This document shows, in pieces, positions 29,519 through 38,563 of a stretch of 64,000 bases of DNA. How positions within the stretch are numbered: position 1 is the stretch's first letter; each line of letters begins with the position of its first letter. Below the pieces are notes generated by a model, which was not told where the DNA came from, did not search any database, and saw only the letters and a program-made list of their open reading frames with translations. The DNA is from Elizabethkingia sp. YR214. Lineage in GTDB: Bacteria > Bacteroidota > Bacteroidia > Flavobacteriales > Weeksellaceae. Made by a program: the position numbers and the translations under genes. The DNA lies in the NCBI RefSeq assembly GCF_003058195.1, contig NZ_QBUH01000003.1, forward strand, positions 248,001 through 312,000. The letters run 5' to 3'.

Positions 29519-29654
29519 AGTCACATTCTCTTGGAGGTGGTTGGTTTGGATCCGGACATGGTCTGCCACATATACATATTTTTCCTCCTGTAATTTGTCT
29601 TAATCCTTTCTTGTCCAAAAGTTTTGCATTGGCAAGTTTTGAAAGTGTTTTCAT
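29517..29654 (-). CDS. Double-glycine-leader peptide, bacteriocin/pheromone-like precursor
   Basis: A 45-aa frame with ATG at 29654 and TAA at 29519-29517. The leader MKTLSKLANAKLLDKKGLRQ continues ITGG, which fits the double-glycine leaders processed by C39-peptidase ABC exporters. Cleavage after GG would release a 21-residue peptide with four cysteines, starting KICICGRPCP and ending PPPRECD. A TATATTTG box lies at 29688-29681 on the minus strand, and the shared palindrome follows the stop. No exporter, immunity or modification gene is next to it, so the role is an inference. Confidence 0.6.
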   Translation of the reverse strand: MKTLSKLANAKLLDKKGLRQITGGKICICGRPCPDPNQPPPRECD

Positions 29655-29690
29655 ATTGTGATATTTAGTTGGTTGTAAACCAAATATAAA

Positions 29691-29720
29691 AAAATAATCA
29701 CAACTAAGTGATTATTTTTT
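29691..29720 (-). terminator. Terminator after rnhB
   Basis: Stem AATAATCAC/GTGATTATT with loop AACTAA (plus-strand reading), followed by seven T on the minus strand. It lies directly after the rnhB stop. Confidence 0.8.
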
Positions 29721-29722
29721 AT

Positions 29723-30301
29723 CTAAAGTAATTTGAAACTCATTCTGTGATATGGTGTGGGGCCGAATTCCCGAATGGCATCCCTATGTGCTTTGGTAGG
29801 ATAACCCACATTTTTAGCCCAGCCATATTGTGGATATTCCTCATGAAGTTTTTCCATTAACCGATCTCTGTAATCTTTCGCTAGTATGGACGCAGCTGCA
29901 ATACTTAGTACTTTTGAATCTCCTTTTATTATACATTGATGAGGAATATAATTGTAGGGATGAAACCTGTTGCCATCTACTAAAATAAATTCAGGACGTA
30001 CCTTCAACTGATTCAGTGCTAAATGCATAGCATGGATGCTTGCATTCAGGATATTATGCTTATCAATAAACTCAGGAGGGAGTTCTGCAATGGCATAATC
30101 ACGAGCGTTTGCTTTGATATATTCTGCAAGTTCTTTTATTGAAGTTTTTGATAAAGTTTTAGAATCTTTAACTAAAATATTGTTAAAATTTTCATCGAGT
30201 ATAACACTTGCCGCTACTACAGGGCCAGCCAGACAACCTCTTCCTACTTCATCGCAACCAGCTTCTGTGTATTGATTTTGCCATTTTGTTATCAAATTCA
30301 T
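29723..30301 (-). CDS. rnhB: Ribonuclease HII
   Basis: A 192-aa endonuclease that nicks RNA in RNA-DNA hybrids, including single ribonucleotides. The active-site segment AGCDEVGRGCLAGPVVAA holds the Asp-Glu pair near residue 17, and further acids are in ILVDGN and SIAAASILAKDYRD. Length is normal for type HII. Confidence 0.97.
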   Translation of the reverse strand: MNLITKWQNQYTEAGCDEVGRGCLAGPVVAASVILDENFNNILVKDSKTLSKTSIKELAEYIKANARDYAIAELPPEFIDKHNILNASIHAMHLALNQLKVRPEFILVDGNRFHPYNYIPHQCIIKGDSKVLSIAAASILAKDYRDRLMEKLHEEYPQYGWAKNVGYPTKAHRDAIREFGPTPYHRMSFKLL

Positions 30302-30382
30302 AATTTATACAGATTTTGTTACTTGTTTTTTATTAATTGTTCAAAGTTATTGAAATGTTTTAAAAAATGTTAATTTTTTCTT

Positions 30383-30412
30383 TTGCTATGTTAATAAAAA
30401 TTCACATATTTG
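30383..30412 (+). promoter_or_regulatory. Promoter of the first SusC-SusD pair
   Basis: TTG at 30383-30385, 19 bp, then CATATTTG at 30405-30412. The whole upstream sequence, including the last 30 bp before the ATG, aligns with that of the second pair (35523-35552). Confidence 0.65.
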
Positions 30413-30436
30413 AAACAGTGAAAAATTTAATTTGAT

Positions 30437-33409
30437 ATGAAGAAACTAACTAACAGTGTTTTGGCTGTTGTCTTGTCTTCAACTTTTGTGATGGTTTCTG
30501 CACAAAAAACGAAACAAGACACTACTAAAACTAAAGAAATTGAGGGGGTCGTAGTAACTGCCCTTGGTATCAAAAGAGAAAAAAAATCATTAGGTTATTC
30601 CTCTCAGGAAATTAAAGCTGATGCTATTACCAAAGGGACAACGAATACGGGTAACGTTGCATCTCAATTATCGGGTAAAGTTGCTGGTCTTCAGGTTAAT
30701 ACCAATAATAACTTTGGGGGATCTTCTAATCTTGTAATAAGAGGTTACAAATCTTTATCCGGAGGTAATCCTCTAATTGTTATTGATGGATCACCTGTTA
30801 ACAATAGCACGAATAATGGTTATTCAGGACAATATGATTATGGAAATTTTTTGTCCGATATTAATCAAGAAGATATTGAATCAATAAATGTGCTAAAGGG
30901 TGCAGCAGCATCTGCTTTATATGGAGAAAGAGGTCTTAATGGTGTAATTGTTATTACAACCAAGTCAGGAAAAGGAAAAGATGATAACAGATGGGGGGTA
31001 ACAATTAATACAGGAGGGAACTTTGGTTTTGTTGATAAAACTACTTTCCCTGAATATCAAAATCAATATGGTGGTGGTTATGCTCCAGGATATAATTTTG
31101 GAAAAGACTACACGAATTACAATGATGATGCTTCTCTAGGTCCTAAGTATGATGGACATATGGTTTACTTTTGGGATTCTTTTGATCCTACATCTCCTAA
31201 TTACGGAAAAATGAGGCCTTATGTAGCAGCTCAACATACGCCGGCTGATTTCTTTGAAACAGCTTCAAACTACACAAATACATTATCTTTACAAAAATCT
31301 GGTGATAAAGGAAGTATATTAATAAACTATACCAATCAGTTAATGACTGGTGTTCTTCCAAATTCAGATTTACGTAAAAATACAGTATCAGCAAAATTTG
31401 ATTATAAACTTACCGATAAATTAACAGCTACAGTTTATTCATCTTTAACTTTGCAAGATACTAAAGGTAGAAATGAAACAGGATATAGTGATAATATTGC
31501 ATCATCCTTAAGACAGTGGTGGAATACTGATAGTGATATGTATCTACTTAGAGATGCATATAACAGAACTGGTAAAAATGTTTCATGGAATAGAAAGTCA
31601 CCAACAAATGGTGCAGCAGCTTATTGGGATAATCCATATTTTCAAAGATATCAAAGTTATCAGTCTGATGACAGAACAAGAATATTTAGCTATGCTATGT
31701 TAAATTATAAATTTAGCAAGAATGTTAATGCTACAGCTAAGTTGTCCATTGATAATGTAGATTTATTAGTTGAAAACAGGTTGGCTGTTGGTTCGGTACC
31801 TAGGGGATGGGGACAATCTGGCCTAAATGTAACTTCTGGATATTCTAAACAGAATATCAAGCAACAGGAGATGAATTTTGATTTATTTGCAAACTATAAG
31901 TTTGATTTAGCTGAAGGATTAGACCTATCTGGTATGGTAGGAGGAAATGTCAGAAGAAATTATAATACAAATGATTATACTTCCACAGAAGGAGGTTTGG
32001 TTGTACCTGGTTTATACTCTCTGGCTAATTCAGCATCAACTATTTTACCAACTTGGGAAAATTCAGCTAAATTGGTGACAGCGGGTGTTTATGCAACAGC
32101 TTCATTAGGCTATAAAGATACTTATTTCTTAGATGGTACATATAGGATAGATAAAGCTTCAACATTACCAAAAGATAATAGAGTTTATGGTTATGGATCA
32201 GTAACAGGAGCTATTGTTTTATCAAATTTCATTAAACAGGACTGGTTAAGTTTCTGGAAATTAAGAGGTAACTATGCGGTTGTTGGAGGTTCTGCTCAGG
32301 CTTATCAGCTTCAAAATGTTTATACAACTATTGGAAACTATTCAGGAACAGTTTTATATGATACTCCTAATACATTAGCAAAATCTGACCTAAAGCCTGA
32401 GAGATCTAAAGAATTTGAAATAGGTACAGAATTGCAATTCTTTAAAAGAAGATTAGGATTAGATTTCAACTACTATAGTTCTAAAACAACGGATCAAATT
32501 ATCCAGTTGGCAGTTTCAGCGGGAACAGGATATTCTTTCTCAGTATTTAATGCCGGTAGAATTGATAATAAAGGTTATGAAGTTTCCTTAAATGCTACTC
32601 CTATTAAATCGAGAGATTTTTCATGGGATATGAATATTAACTGGGCTAAAAACAAAAGTGAGGTTGTTGACTTAAATGGAGTAGATAACTACCAGTTAAA
32701 TGCATATCAGGGAGGTGTGTCTTTGAATGCCTCTGTTGGTCAGCCATTTGGTACTTTAGTTGGTACAGATTATGTGTATAAAAATGGACAACGAGTAGTT
32801 GGAGATGATGGTCTGTGGGTTAAGTCTGAGAAGAAAGTTATTGGAAATATAACTCCAGACTGGACAGGAGGACTTAGAAATACATTCAGCTATAAAGGAT
32901 TAAGCTTAAGTTTCTTAATAGATGTACAAAAAGGAGGAAGCACATTCTCCACTGATACTTCATACGGATATGCTGGAGGGCTTTATGCAGATACGGTAGG
33001 TAGTGAATGGAGAGATCCTAAAGGAGTGGTTTTGCCAGGAGTAAAAGCCGATGGCTCTCCAAATACAACACCTATTGGAAATGGAAGTCTAAATGTTAAT
33101 AATTATTATAGTTATCAGCCTAAAGGATATGGTAATGCTCCTAATAGTGAGTTTGTATATGATACATCATATGTTAAACTAAGAGAAGCAAGTATTTCTT
33201 ACAGATTGCCTAAATCTATTCTTGAAAATACGTTCCTTGAAGATGTAACCGTTTCTTTAGTAGGTAGAAACCTTTGGATTATTCATAAGAATGTACCTTA
33301 TGCAGATCCTGAAGCAGGGGTGACAGGAGGTTTAAGATCCCGCGGTAATTCTATTGGATTATTACCAACAACAAGAGATATCGGTTTTAATGTAACAATT
33401 AAATTTTAA
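30437..33409 (+). CDS. SusC/RagA family TonB-dependent receptor 1
   Basis: A 990-aa outer-membrane receptor that with its SusD partner imports oligomers, driven by TonB. After the signal peptide (to about residue 22) comes a TonB-box-like segment IEGVVVTALGIKREKKSLGYSS. The plug domain follows at once (GTTNTGNVASQLSGKVAGLQV, ERGLNGVIVITTKSG). The usual N-terminal carboxypeptidase-like domain of SusC proteins is absent. The beta barrel fills the rest and ends with Phe (NVTIKF). It is followed after 5 bp by a SusD gene. The substrate cannot be inferred because no glycosidase is near. Confidence 0.93.
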   Translation: MKKLTNSVLAVVLSSTFVMVSAQKTKQDTTKTKEIEGVVVTALGIKREKKSLGYSSQEIKADAITKGTTNTGNVASQLSGKVAGLQVNTNNNFGGSSNLVIRGYKSLSGGNPLIVIDGSPVNNSTNNGYSGQYDYGNFLSDINQEDIESINVLKGAAASALYGERGLNGVIVITTKSGKGKDDNRWGVTINTGGNFGFVDKTTFPEYQNQYGGGYAPGYNFGKDYTNYNDDASLGPKYDGHMVYFWDSFDPTSPNYGKMRPYVAAQHTPADFFETASNYTNTLSLQKSGDKGSILINYTNQLMTGVLPNSDLRKNTVSAKFDYKLTDKLTATVYSSLTLQDTKGRNETGYSDNIASSLRQWWNTDSDMYLLRDAYNRTGKNVSWNRKSPTNGAAAYWDNPYFQRYQSYQSDDRTRIFSYAMLNYKFSKNVNATAKLSIDNVDLLVENRLAVGSVPRGWGQSGLNVTSGYSKQNIKQQEMNFDLFANYKFDLAEGLDLSGMVGGNVRRNYNTNDYTSTEGGLVVPGLYSLANSASTILPTWENSAKLVTAGVYATASLGYKDTYFLDGTYRIDKASTLPKDNRVYGYGSVTGAIVLSNFIKQDWLSFWKLRGNYAVVGGSAQAYQLQNVYTTIGNYSGTVLYDTPNTLAKSDLKPERSKEFEIGTELQFFKRRLGLDFNYYSSKTTDQIIQLAVSAGTGYSFSVFNAGRIDNKGYEVSLNATPIKSRDFSWDMNINWAKNKSEVVDLNGVDNYQLNAYQGGVSLNASVGQPFGTLVGTDYVYKNGQRVVGDDGLWVKSEKKVIGNITPDWTGGLRNTFSYKGLSLSFLIDVQKGGSTFSTDTSYGYAGGLYADTVGSEWRDPKGVVLPGVKADGSPNTTPIGNGSLNVNNYYSYQPKGYGNAPNSEFVYDTSYVKLREASISYRLPKSILENTFLEDVTVSLVGRNLWIIHKNVPYADPEAGVTGGLRSRGNSIGLLPTTRDIGFNVTIKF

Positions 33410-33414
33410 TAAAA

Positions 33415-34869
33415 ATGAAAAAAATAATATATATAACAAGTCTGCTAAGTTTATCAGTATTTACACTTTCATCGTGTGAATCAGATACTACAGAGTTAAA
33501 TATTGATCCAAAACACCCGACTGTAGTTCCTTCAGAAAATTTAGTAGTGAGCTCTGAAAGATATCTTGCAGATAGATGGGTTAGTCCAAGTGTAAATGGA
33601 CATATTGCACGTTTTTATACTCAGCAATGGTCTGAAACACAATATGTGGATGAGACTAATTATAATTTTGTTACCAGAAATCAACCTAACGGGCATTATA
33701 CCGGTATGATGCGTGATGTTATTGGGCCATTAGCAACAGCTAGTGGGTTTTTGGATAAAGAAGACGAAGATGCTAATCTAACACCAGAACAACAATCAAA
33801 AGTTAAATTAAATAAAAAAGCAACAATAGAATTAATTTCTGTTTTTACATGGTTAAATTTAGTAGATACTTTTGGAGATGTACCATATACTGAAGCACTA
33901 AAAACTGTTTTAGGTTCTCAGATTCTACAACCTAAATATGATGATGCCGCTACAATTTATGCGGATTTGCAAAAAAGAATTGATGCCGCTGTTAATTCTA
34001 TGACACTTGATATGCCAGGATATAAGAAAGATGCTTTTTATAAAGGGGATATGGTAAAGTGGAAAAAATTTGCTAATACTCTGAAGTTTATGATGGGACT
34101 AAATCTAAGTGATATAGATAATGCTAAAGCTAAACAGCTTGTTGAGGCTGCATATAATTCAGGAATTATATTATCAGATTCAGATGAATTTACATTCCCA
34201 TATGTAGCAGCTCAATTTAATAATCCTGTTTATCAAAATTTAGTTGCTAGTGGAAGAGATGATTTTTTACCTTCAGATGTATATGTTAATGCTCTAAAAG
34301 CAAAGAATGATCCTAGAGTGCCAAAATATTTCACAAAAGATCCTAATGGTAATTACACTGGTTCACCTTATGGGGAGCTTGCAACATTTAGTAAATATTC
34401 CCATATTACATCTACAATCCAGGCAAATACATATCCAGGATATATCTTTGATACTGTGTTTATTAAAATTATGCTGGCTGAGGCTGCTGCTAAGGGTTAT
34501 AATGTGGGCGGTACTGCTCAAAGTTATTATAATGATTTTATTTTAACTTCAATGAAAAAATGGGGTGTAGCTGATGCAGACGCTGCTACATATTTAGCAA
34601 GTGTTCCATATAATACAACTAATTGGAAAAAATCAATTGGTGACGAAGCATGGGTTTCTATGTACAATAGGGGAATTGAGGCTTGGTATTTCTTCAGACG
34701 ATTGGATTATCCTACCTTGCAGAAACCACCTATAGCACAAGGTCTTGTTTATAGAATGCCATATGCAAATGGTGAATATGATACTAACAGACAAAATGTT
34801 ACTGCTGCCGCTGCAAAAATATCAGGTGGCGATAAATATACATCTAAAGTTTTCTGGGATAAAAACTAA
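33415..34869 (+). CDS. SusD/RagB-like substrate-binding lipoprotein 1
   Basis: A 484-aa lipoprotein (signal ending LSSC with Cys20). It follows the SusD-like_2 architecture: QQWSETQYVDETNYNFVTRNQPN, the TPR helix pair around YADLQKRIDAAVNSM, and LNLSDIDNAKAKQLVEAAYNSG. The C-terminal region has EAWYFFRRLDYP and ends FWDKN. SusD proteins sit over the SusC barrel on the cell surface as a lid and bind the substrate. It is coupled to the SusC gene just upstream. Confidence 0.92.
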   Translation: MKKIIYITSLLSLSVFTLSSCESDTTELNIDPKHPTVVPSENLVVSSERYLADRWVSPSVNGHIARFYTQQWSETQYVDETNYNFVTRNQPNGHYTGMMRDVIGPLATASGFLDKEDEDANLTPEQQSKVKLNKKATIELISVFTWLNLVDTFGDVPYTEALKTVLGSQILQPKYDDAATIYADLQKRIDAAVNSMTLDMPGYKKDAFYKGDMVKWKKFANTLKFMMGLNLSDIDNAKAKQLVEAAYNSGIILSDSDEFTFPYVAAQFNNPVYQNLVASGRDDFLPSDVYVNALKAKNDPRVPKYFTKDPNGNYTGSPYGELATFSKYSHITSTIQANTYPGYIFDTVFIKIMLAEAAAKGYNVGGTAQSYYNDFILTSMKKWGVADADAATYLASVPYNTTNWKKSIGDEAWVSMYNRGIEAWYFFRRLDYPTLQKPPIAQGLVYRMPYANGEYDTNRQNVTAAAAKISGGDKYTSKVFWDKN

Positions 34870-34880
34870 TAAAATAAAAC

Positions 34881-34910
34881 CGAATGACCGTCTTAAGGCG
34901 GTCATTTTTA
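34881..34910 (+). terminator. Terminator after the first SusD gene
   Basis: Stem AATGACCG/CGGTCATT (34883-34890 with 34899-34906) and a T-rich tail. Confidence 0.8.
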
Positions 34911-34922
34911 ACATTTATAATT

Positions 34923-35432
34923 ATGAAGAATAAATTTTCAATTATTGCCTTCTTATGTATTTGGGTTTTCTGTTTTTCATGTAAATCATCGGCAAACAGT
35001 TCATCTAATAATATTGATGTGAACAATGTAGTCCTGTCAGATAGCTATTTTTTTTCAACAAATATTTTAGATAATAGAAAAGAGGTTTCATATAAAGCTG
35101 GTAGGATTTTTGAGACACGGTTGCCGCAAGGAGCGAATGAATTTAAAGGAATTAAAGTAATCAATGGTAAAGAAATTATCGTAAGACTGCCTAAAGATTC
35201 TAAGGATGTGGATAATAATACAACTTCAATTAATGCTGATAGTAAAAATATAGAAATAGTACGACAATTTACAGATAGTAATGGACATTGGTTGGTTAAT
35301 GTGTTTTTGAAAGATAGCAATGATATAAAAGTTGTCAAGTTTGATATTGATAAATCAGGAAAAGCAATGGCTTCAGTTGAAGGACCGAAATTAGAACCTT
35401 TATTATTTGAAGGAATTATAGGAAAAAATTAA
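34923..35432 (+). CDS. Lipoprotein of unknown function between the two SusCD pairs
   Basis: A 169-aa lipoprotein. The ATG at 34923 gives the signal MKNKFSIIAFLCIWVFCFSC; a start 13 codons upstream would overlap the terminator of SusD. A Ser/Asn-rich linker is followed by a beta-rich globular part with no recognised domain. It begins right after the first SusD terminator and ends at its own terminator, so it may be read separately or by readthrough. It has no counterpart after the second pair. Confidence 0.6.
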   Translation: MKNKFSIIAFLCIWVFCFSCKSSANSSSNNIDVNNVVLSDSYFFSTNILDNRKEVSYKAGRIFETRLPQGANEFKGIKVINGKEIIVRLPKDSKDVDNNTTSINADSKNIEIVRQFTDSNGHWLVNVFLKDSNDIKVVKFDIDKSGKAMASVEGPKLEPLLFEGIIGKN

Positions 35433-35457
35433 AAACTTGTTTTTTTAATAATTGTAG

Positions 35458-35480
35458 AACCGCCTAATGGCGGTTTTTTT
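35458..35480 (+). terminator. Terminator after the lipoprotein gene
   Basis: Stem AACCGCC/GGCGGTT with loop TAAT, then a run of T. Confidence 0.88.
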
Positions 35481-35522
35481 ATTTGTCTAATATTAAAATT
35501 AACAATATGTTAACTTTTAATT

Positions 35523-35552
35523 TTGGTATGTTAAGAAAAATTTATATACTTG
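35523..35552 (+). promoter_or_regulatory. Promoter of the second SusC-SusD pair
   Basis: TTG at 35523-35525, 19 bp, then TATACTTG at 35545-35552. It aligns base for base in spacing with the promoter of the first pair. Confidence 0.65.
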
Positions 35553-35575
35553 CGCGAGTTAAAATTTAATTTGAT

Positions 35576-38554
35576 ATGAAGAAACTAACTAACAGTGTTT
35601 TGGTAGTGGTTTTGTCTTCTTCGTTTGTATTTGTTAATGCACAGAAGAAACAGGACTCTGCTAAAACCAAGGATATTGAGGGGGTTGTAGTGACTGCCCT
35701 TGGTATTAAAAGAGAAAAAAAGTCTTTGGGGTATGCCTCACAGGAGGTAAAGGCTGATAAACTATTTGATGGTACTACCAATACTGGTAACATTGCTTCT
35801 CAACTTTCGGGTAAAGTATCTGGTCTACAGGTAAACACATCCAGTAATTTTGGGGGTTCTTCTAGTCTTGTAATCAGAGGTATAAAAAGTTTACAGGGGG
35901 CAAATCCACTTATCGTTATTGATGGGTCTCCGGTTAATAACTCTTCTACCTATGATACTAAGACCAATCAGGATATGGGTAACCTATTGTCAGATATCAA
36001 TCAGGATGATATTGAATCCATCAATGTTCTGAAAGGTGCAGCAGCTTCTGCATTATATGGTGAAAGAGGTCTTAATGGTGTTATTGTAATCACGACTAAG
36101 AGTGGTAAAGGAAAAGATGATGGAAGTTGGGGAGTAACTTTATCATCTTCTGTGCAGGCTGGATTTATAGATAAATCTACTTTCCCTGAATATCAGAACA
36201 GATATGGAGCGGGATATGCTATGAGTTTTAGCGAAAAGAATGCAAATGGTACACCTTACGGAAATTTAGGAGATGATGCTTCATGGGGGCCAGAATTTAA
36301 TCAAAATCAATTGGTATACCAATGGGATGCATTTGATCCTAATTCTAAAAACTTTGGAAAAGCAACTCCTTGGGTAGCTGCTAAAAATGGACCTATTAAG
36401 TTTTTTGAAACTCCAATTACATATGTAAATGGTATTACTCTTGAAAAAGGTAAGAAGGGAAATAACTTCATGTTATCATATGATAATATGTTGTCTAATG
36501 GTTTATTGCCTAATTCTGATTTAAGAAAGAATACTTTTACCACAAAAATTAATTATGACTTTACACCTAAATTACATGCTACTGTCTATTCAACATTAGT
36601 AGTTCAGAATACTAAAGGTAGAAATGATGCAAATTATTCAGGAAACTTAGTAGGAGGGTTTAGACAATGGTGGGCAAATAATGTAGATATAGTTGATCAG
36701 AAAAATGCTTACTTCAATAGTGGAGGTAAAAATATTAGCTGGAATTTGAAGAGCGGTGCAAATCCTGTTGTAGGTTTCTGGAACAACCCATACTATCAAA
36801 GATATCAAAGTTATAGTAGTGATGACAGAACAAGAAGTTTCAGCTATGCTTTGTTAACATATGATTTCAATAAGAATTTTAGTTTAACAGGTAAAGTGTC
36901 TTACGACAATGCATCTACATATTTCCAAAACAGATTAGCTCCAGGATCTGTACCAAAAGCATTTGGTGCATCACAAAAATTAGTAAGTTCAGGATATAGC
37001 AGACAAAACCTTACTACATCCGAAACAAACTTTGATTTAATATTAAATTACAAATTTAATATTACTGATAATATCAATGTTAGTGGTATAGCTGGAGGAA
37101 ATGTAAGAAGAAATTATTATAACTCTATTTATGCTTCTACAGAAGGAGGATTAGAAAAAGATGGATTGTATGCTTTAGCAAATTCAAAATTCCCTATTAT
37201 CCCACCGGATGAAAATGAATATACAACAGTAACTTCCAGTGCTTATGCAACTGCATCTTTTGATTTCTATAAGTTCTTTTATTTAGATGCTACATTTAGA
37301 GCGGATAAAACTTCTACGTTACCAAAAGCAAACAGAGTTTATACTTACCCTTCTTTTACGGGATCATTTATTTTATCAGAGTTTGTAAAGCCTTCATGGT
37401 TAAGTTTCTGGAAAGTAAGAGCAAACTATGCTGAGGTAGGAGGAACAGCAGATCCATACCAACTACAGTACTATTATACTTTTGCAGGTACATTTAATAA
37501 CTCTATTGTAATGCAAAACTCACAGACACTTCTTGCAAATCCTGATTTAAAGCCACAACGTTCAAAAGAATTTGAAGTAGGTACTGAAGCACATTTCTTC
37601 AAGGGAAGATTAACATTTGATGCAGCTTACTACAAGACCAAGACATTTAATCAGATTATAAATCTGCCAATTTCTGCAGGATCAGGCCTACTGACAGCAG
37701 TAGCAAATGCTGGTAGAATTGATAACGAAGGGATTGAACTGCAAATTGGTGCTACACCAATTAAAACCAAAGATTTCTCTTGGAATGTAGATGTTAACTG
37801 GTCTAAAAATAAAAATAAGGTTGTTGAATTATTGCATAATGCTACAACAGATGTTAGCAACTATAACTTAACAAGTGTTCAAGGTGGTGCATCTGTTAAT
37901 GCTACTGAAGGTGAAATGTGGGGCGCAATTAGAGGTAGTGATTACAAATATCTTAATGGTCAAAAAGTAGTTGATTCTAAAGGGTTCTATGTTTTAGAAG
38001 GTAACAAGGTAATTGGGAATACAACTCCGGATTGGATCGGGGGTATTAGAAACTCTTTTAGCTATAAAGGAATTAGCGTTTCATTCCTAGTAGATTTCAG
38101 AAAAGGAGGAGATATTTTCTCAACTGATATGTACTATGCAACTTCTACAGGTTTGTATAAGGATACAGCAATTGGTGATTATAGAACTGGAAAAGTAGTT
38201 TTACCAGGAGTAACTGCTAATGGACAACCAAACCAAACTGCAATAGATGCGTCTGTATATGGCAATATGGGTTATCAAAAAAGCCCTACATCACGCTATA
38301 TTTATGATGGATCTTTTATAAAGCTTAGAGAAGCTAGTATTAGTTATACATTACCTAAAGCTTTATTAGCAAATACATTTGTTAACGAGGCAAAGATTTC
38401 CATTGTAGGAAGAAACCTATGGATTATTCACAAAAATCTTCCTTATGCAGATCCTGAATCTACTTTGGGTGGAGGTGTAAGATCTTTCGGTTATTCTATT
38501 GGATCTCTGCCAACTACAAGAGATATCGGAGTTAATATTTCTTTCAAATTCTAA
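35576..38554 (+). CDS. SusC/RagA family TonB-dependent receptor 2
   Basis: A 992-aa paralogue of the first receptor with the same layout: signal peptide, TonB-box-like DIEGVVVTALGIKREKKSLGYAS, plug (GTTNTGNIASQLSGKVSGLQV), and a barrel ending NISFKF. The first 20 codons are almost identical in DNA to those of the first receptor, but the barrels have clearly diverged (for example in residues 110-160). The duplication is therefore not recent in the barrel, though the 5' end is conserved. It is paired with the SusD gene 9 bp downstream. Confidence 0.93.
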   Translation: MKKLTNSVLVVVLSSSFVFVNAQKKQDSAKTKDIEGVVVTALGIKREKKSLGYASQEVKADKLFDGTTNTGNIASQLSGKVSGLQVNTSSNFGGSSSLVIRGIKSLQGANPLIVIDGSPVNNSSTYDTKTNQDMGNLLSDINQDDIESINVLKGAAASALYGERGLNGVIVITTKSGKGKDDGSWGVTLSSSVQAGFIDKSTFPEYQNRYGAGYAMSFSEKNANGTPYGNLGDDASWGPEFNQNQLVYQWDAFDPNSKNFGKATPWVAAKNGPIKFFETPITYVNGITLEKGKKGNNFMLSYDNMLSNGLLPNSDLRKNTFTTKINYDFTPKLHATVYSTLVVQNTKGRNDANYSGNLVGGFRQWWANNVDIVDQKNAYFNSGGKNISWNLKSGANPVVGFWNNPYYQRYQSYSSDDRTRSFSYALLTYDFNKNFSLTGKVSYDNASTYFQNRLAPGSVPKAFGASQKLVSSGYSRQNLTTSETNFDLILNYKFNITDNINVSGIAGGNVRRNYYNSIYASTEGGLEKDGLYALANSKFPIIPPDENEYTTVTSSAYATASFDFYKFFYLDATFRADKTSTLPKANRVYTYPSFTGSFILSEFVKPSWLSFWKVRANYAEVGGTADPYQLQYYYTFAGTFNNSIVMQNSQTLLANPDLKPQRSKEFEVGTEAHFFKGRLTFDAAYYKTKTFNQIINLPISAGSGLLTAVANAGRIDNEGIELQIGATPIKTKDFSWNVDVNWSKNKNKVVELLHNATTDVSNYNLTSVQGGASVNATEGEMWGAIRGSDYKYLNGQKVVDSKGFYVLEGNKVIGNTTPDWIGGIRNSFSYKGISVSFLVDFRKGGDIFSTDMYYATSTGLYKDTAIGDYRTGKVVLPGVTANGQPNQTAIDASVYGNMGYQKSPTSRYIYDGSFIKLREASISYTLPKALLANTFVNEAKISIVGRNLWIIHKNLPYADPESTLGGGVRSFGYSIGSLPTTRDIGVNISFKF

Positions 38555-38563
38555 ATCAAAACA

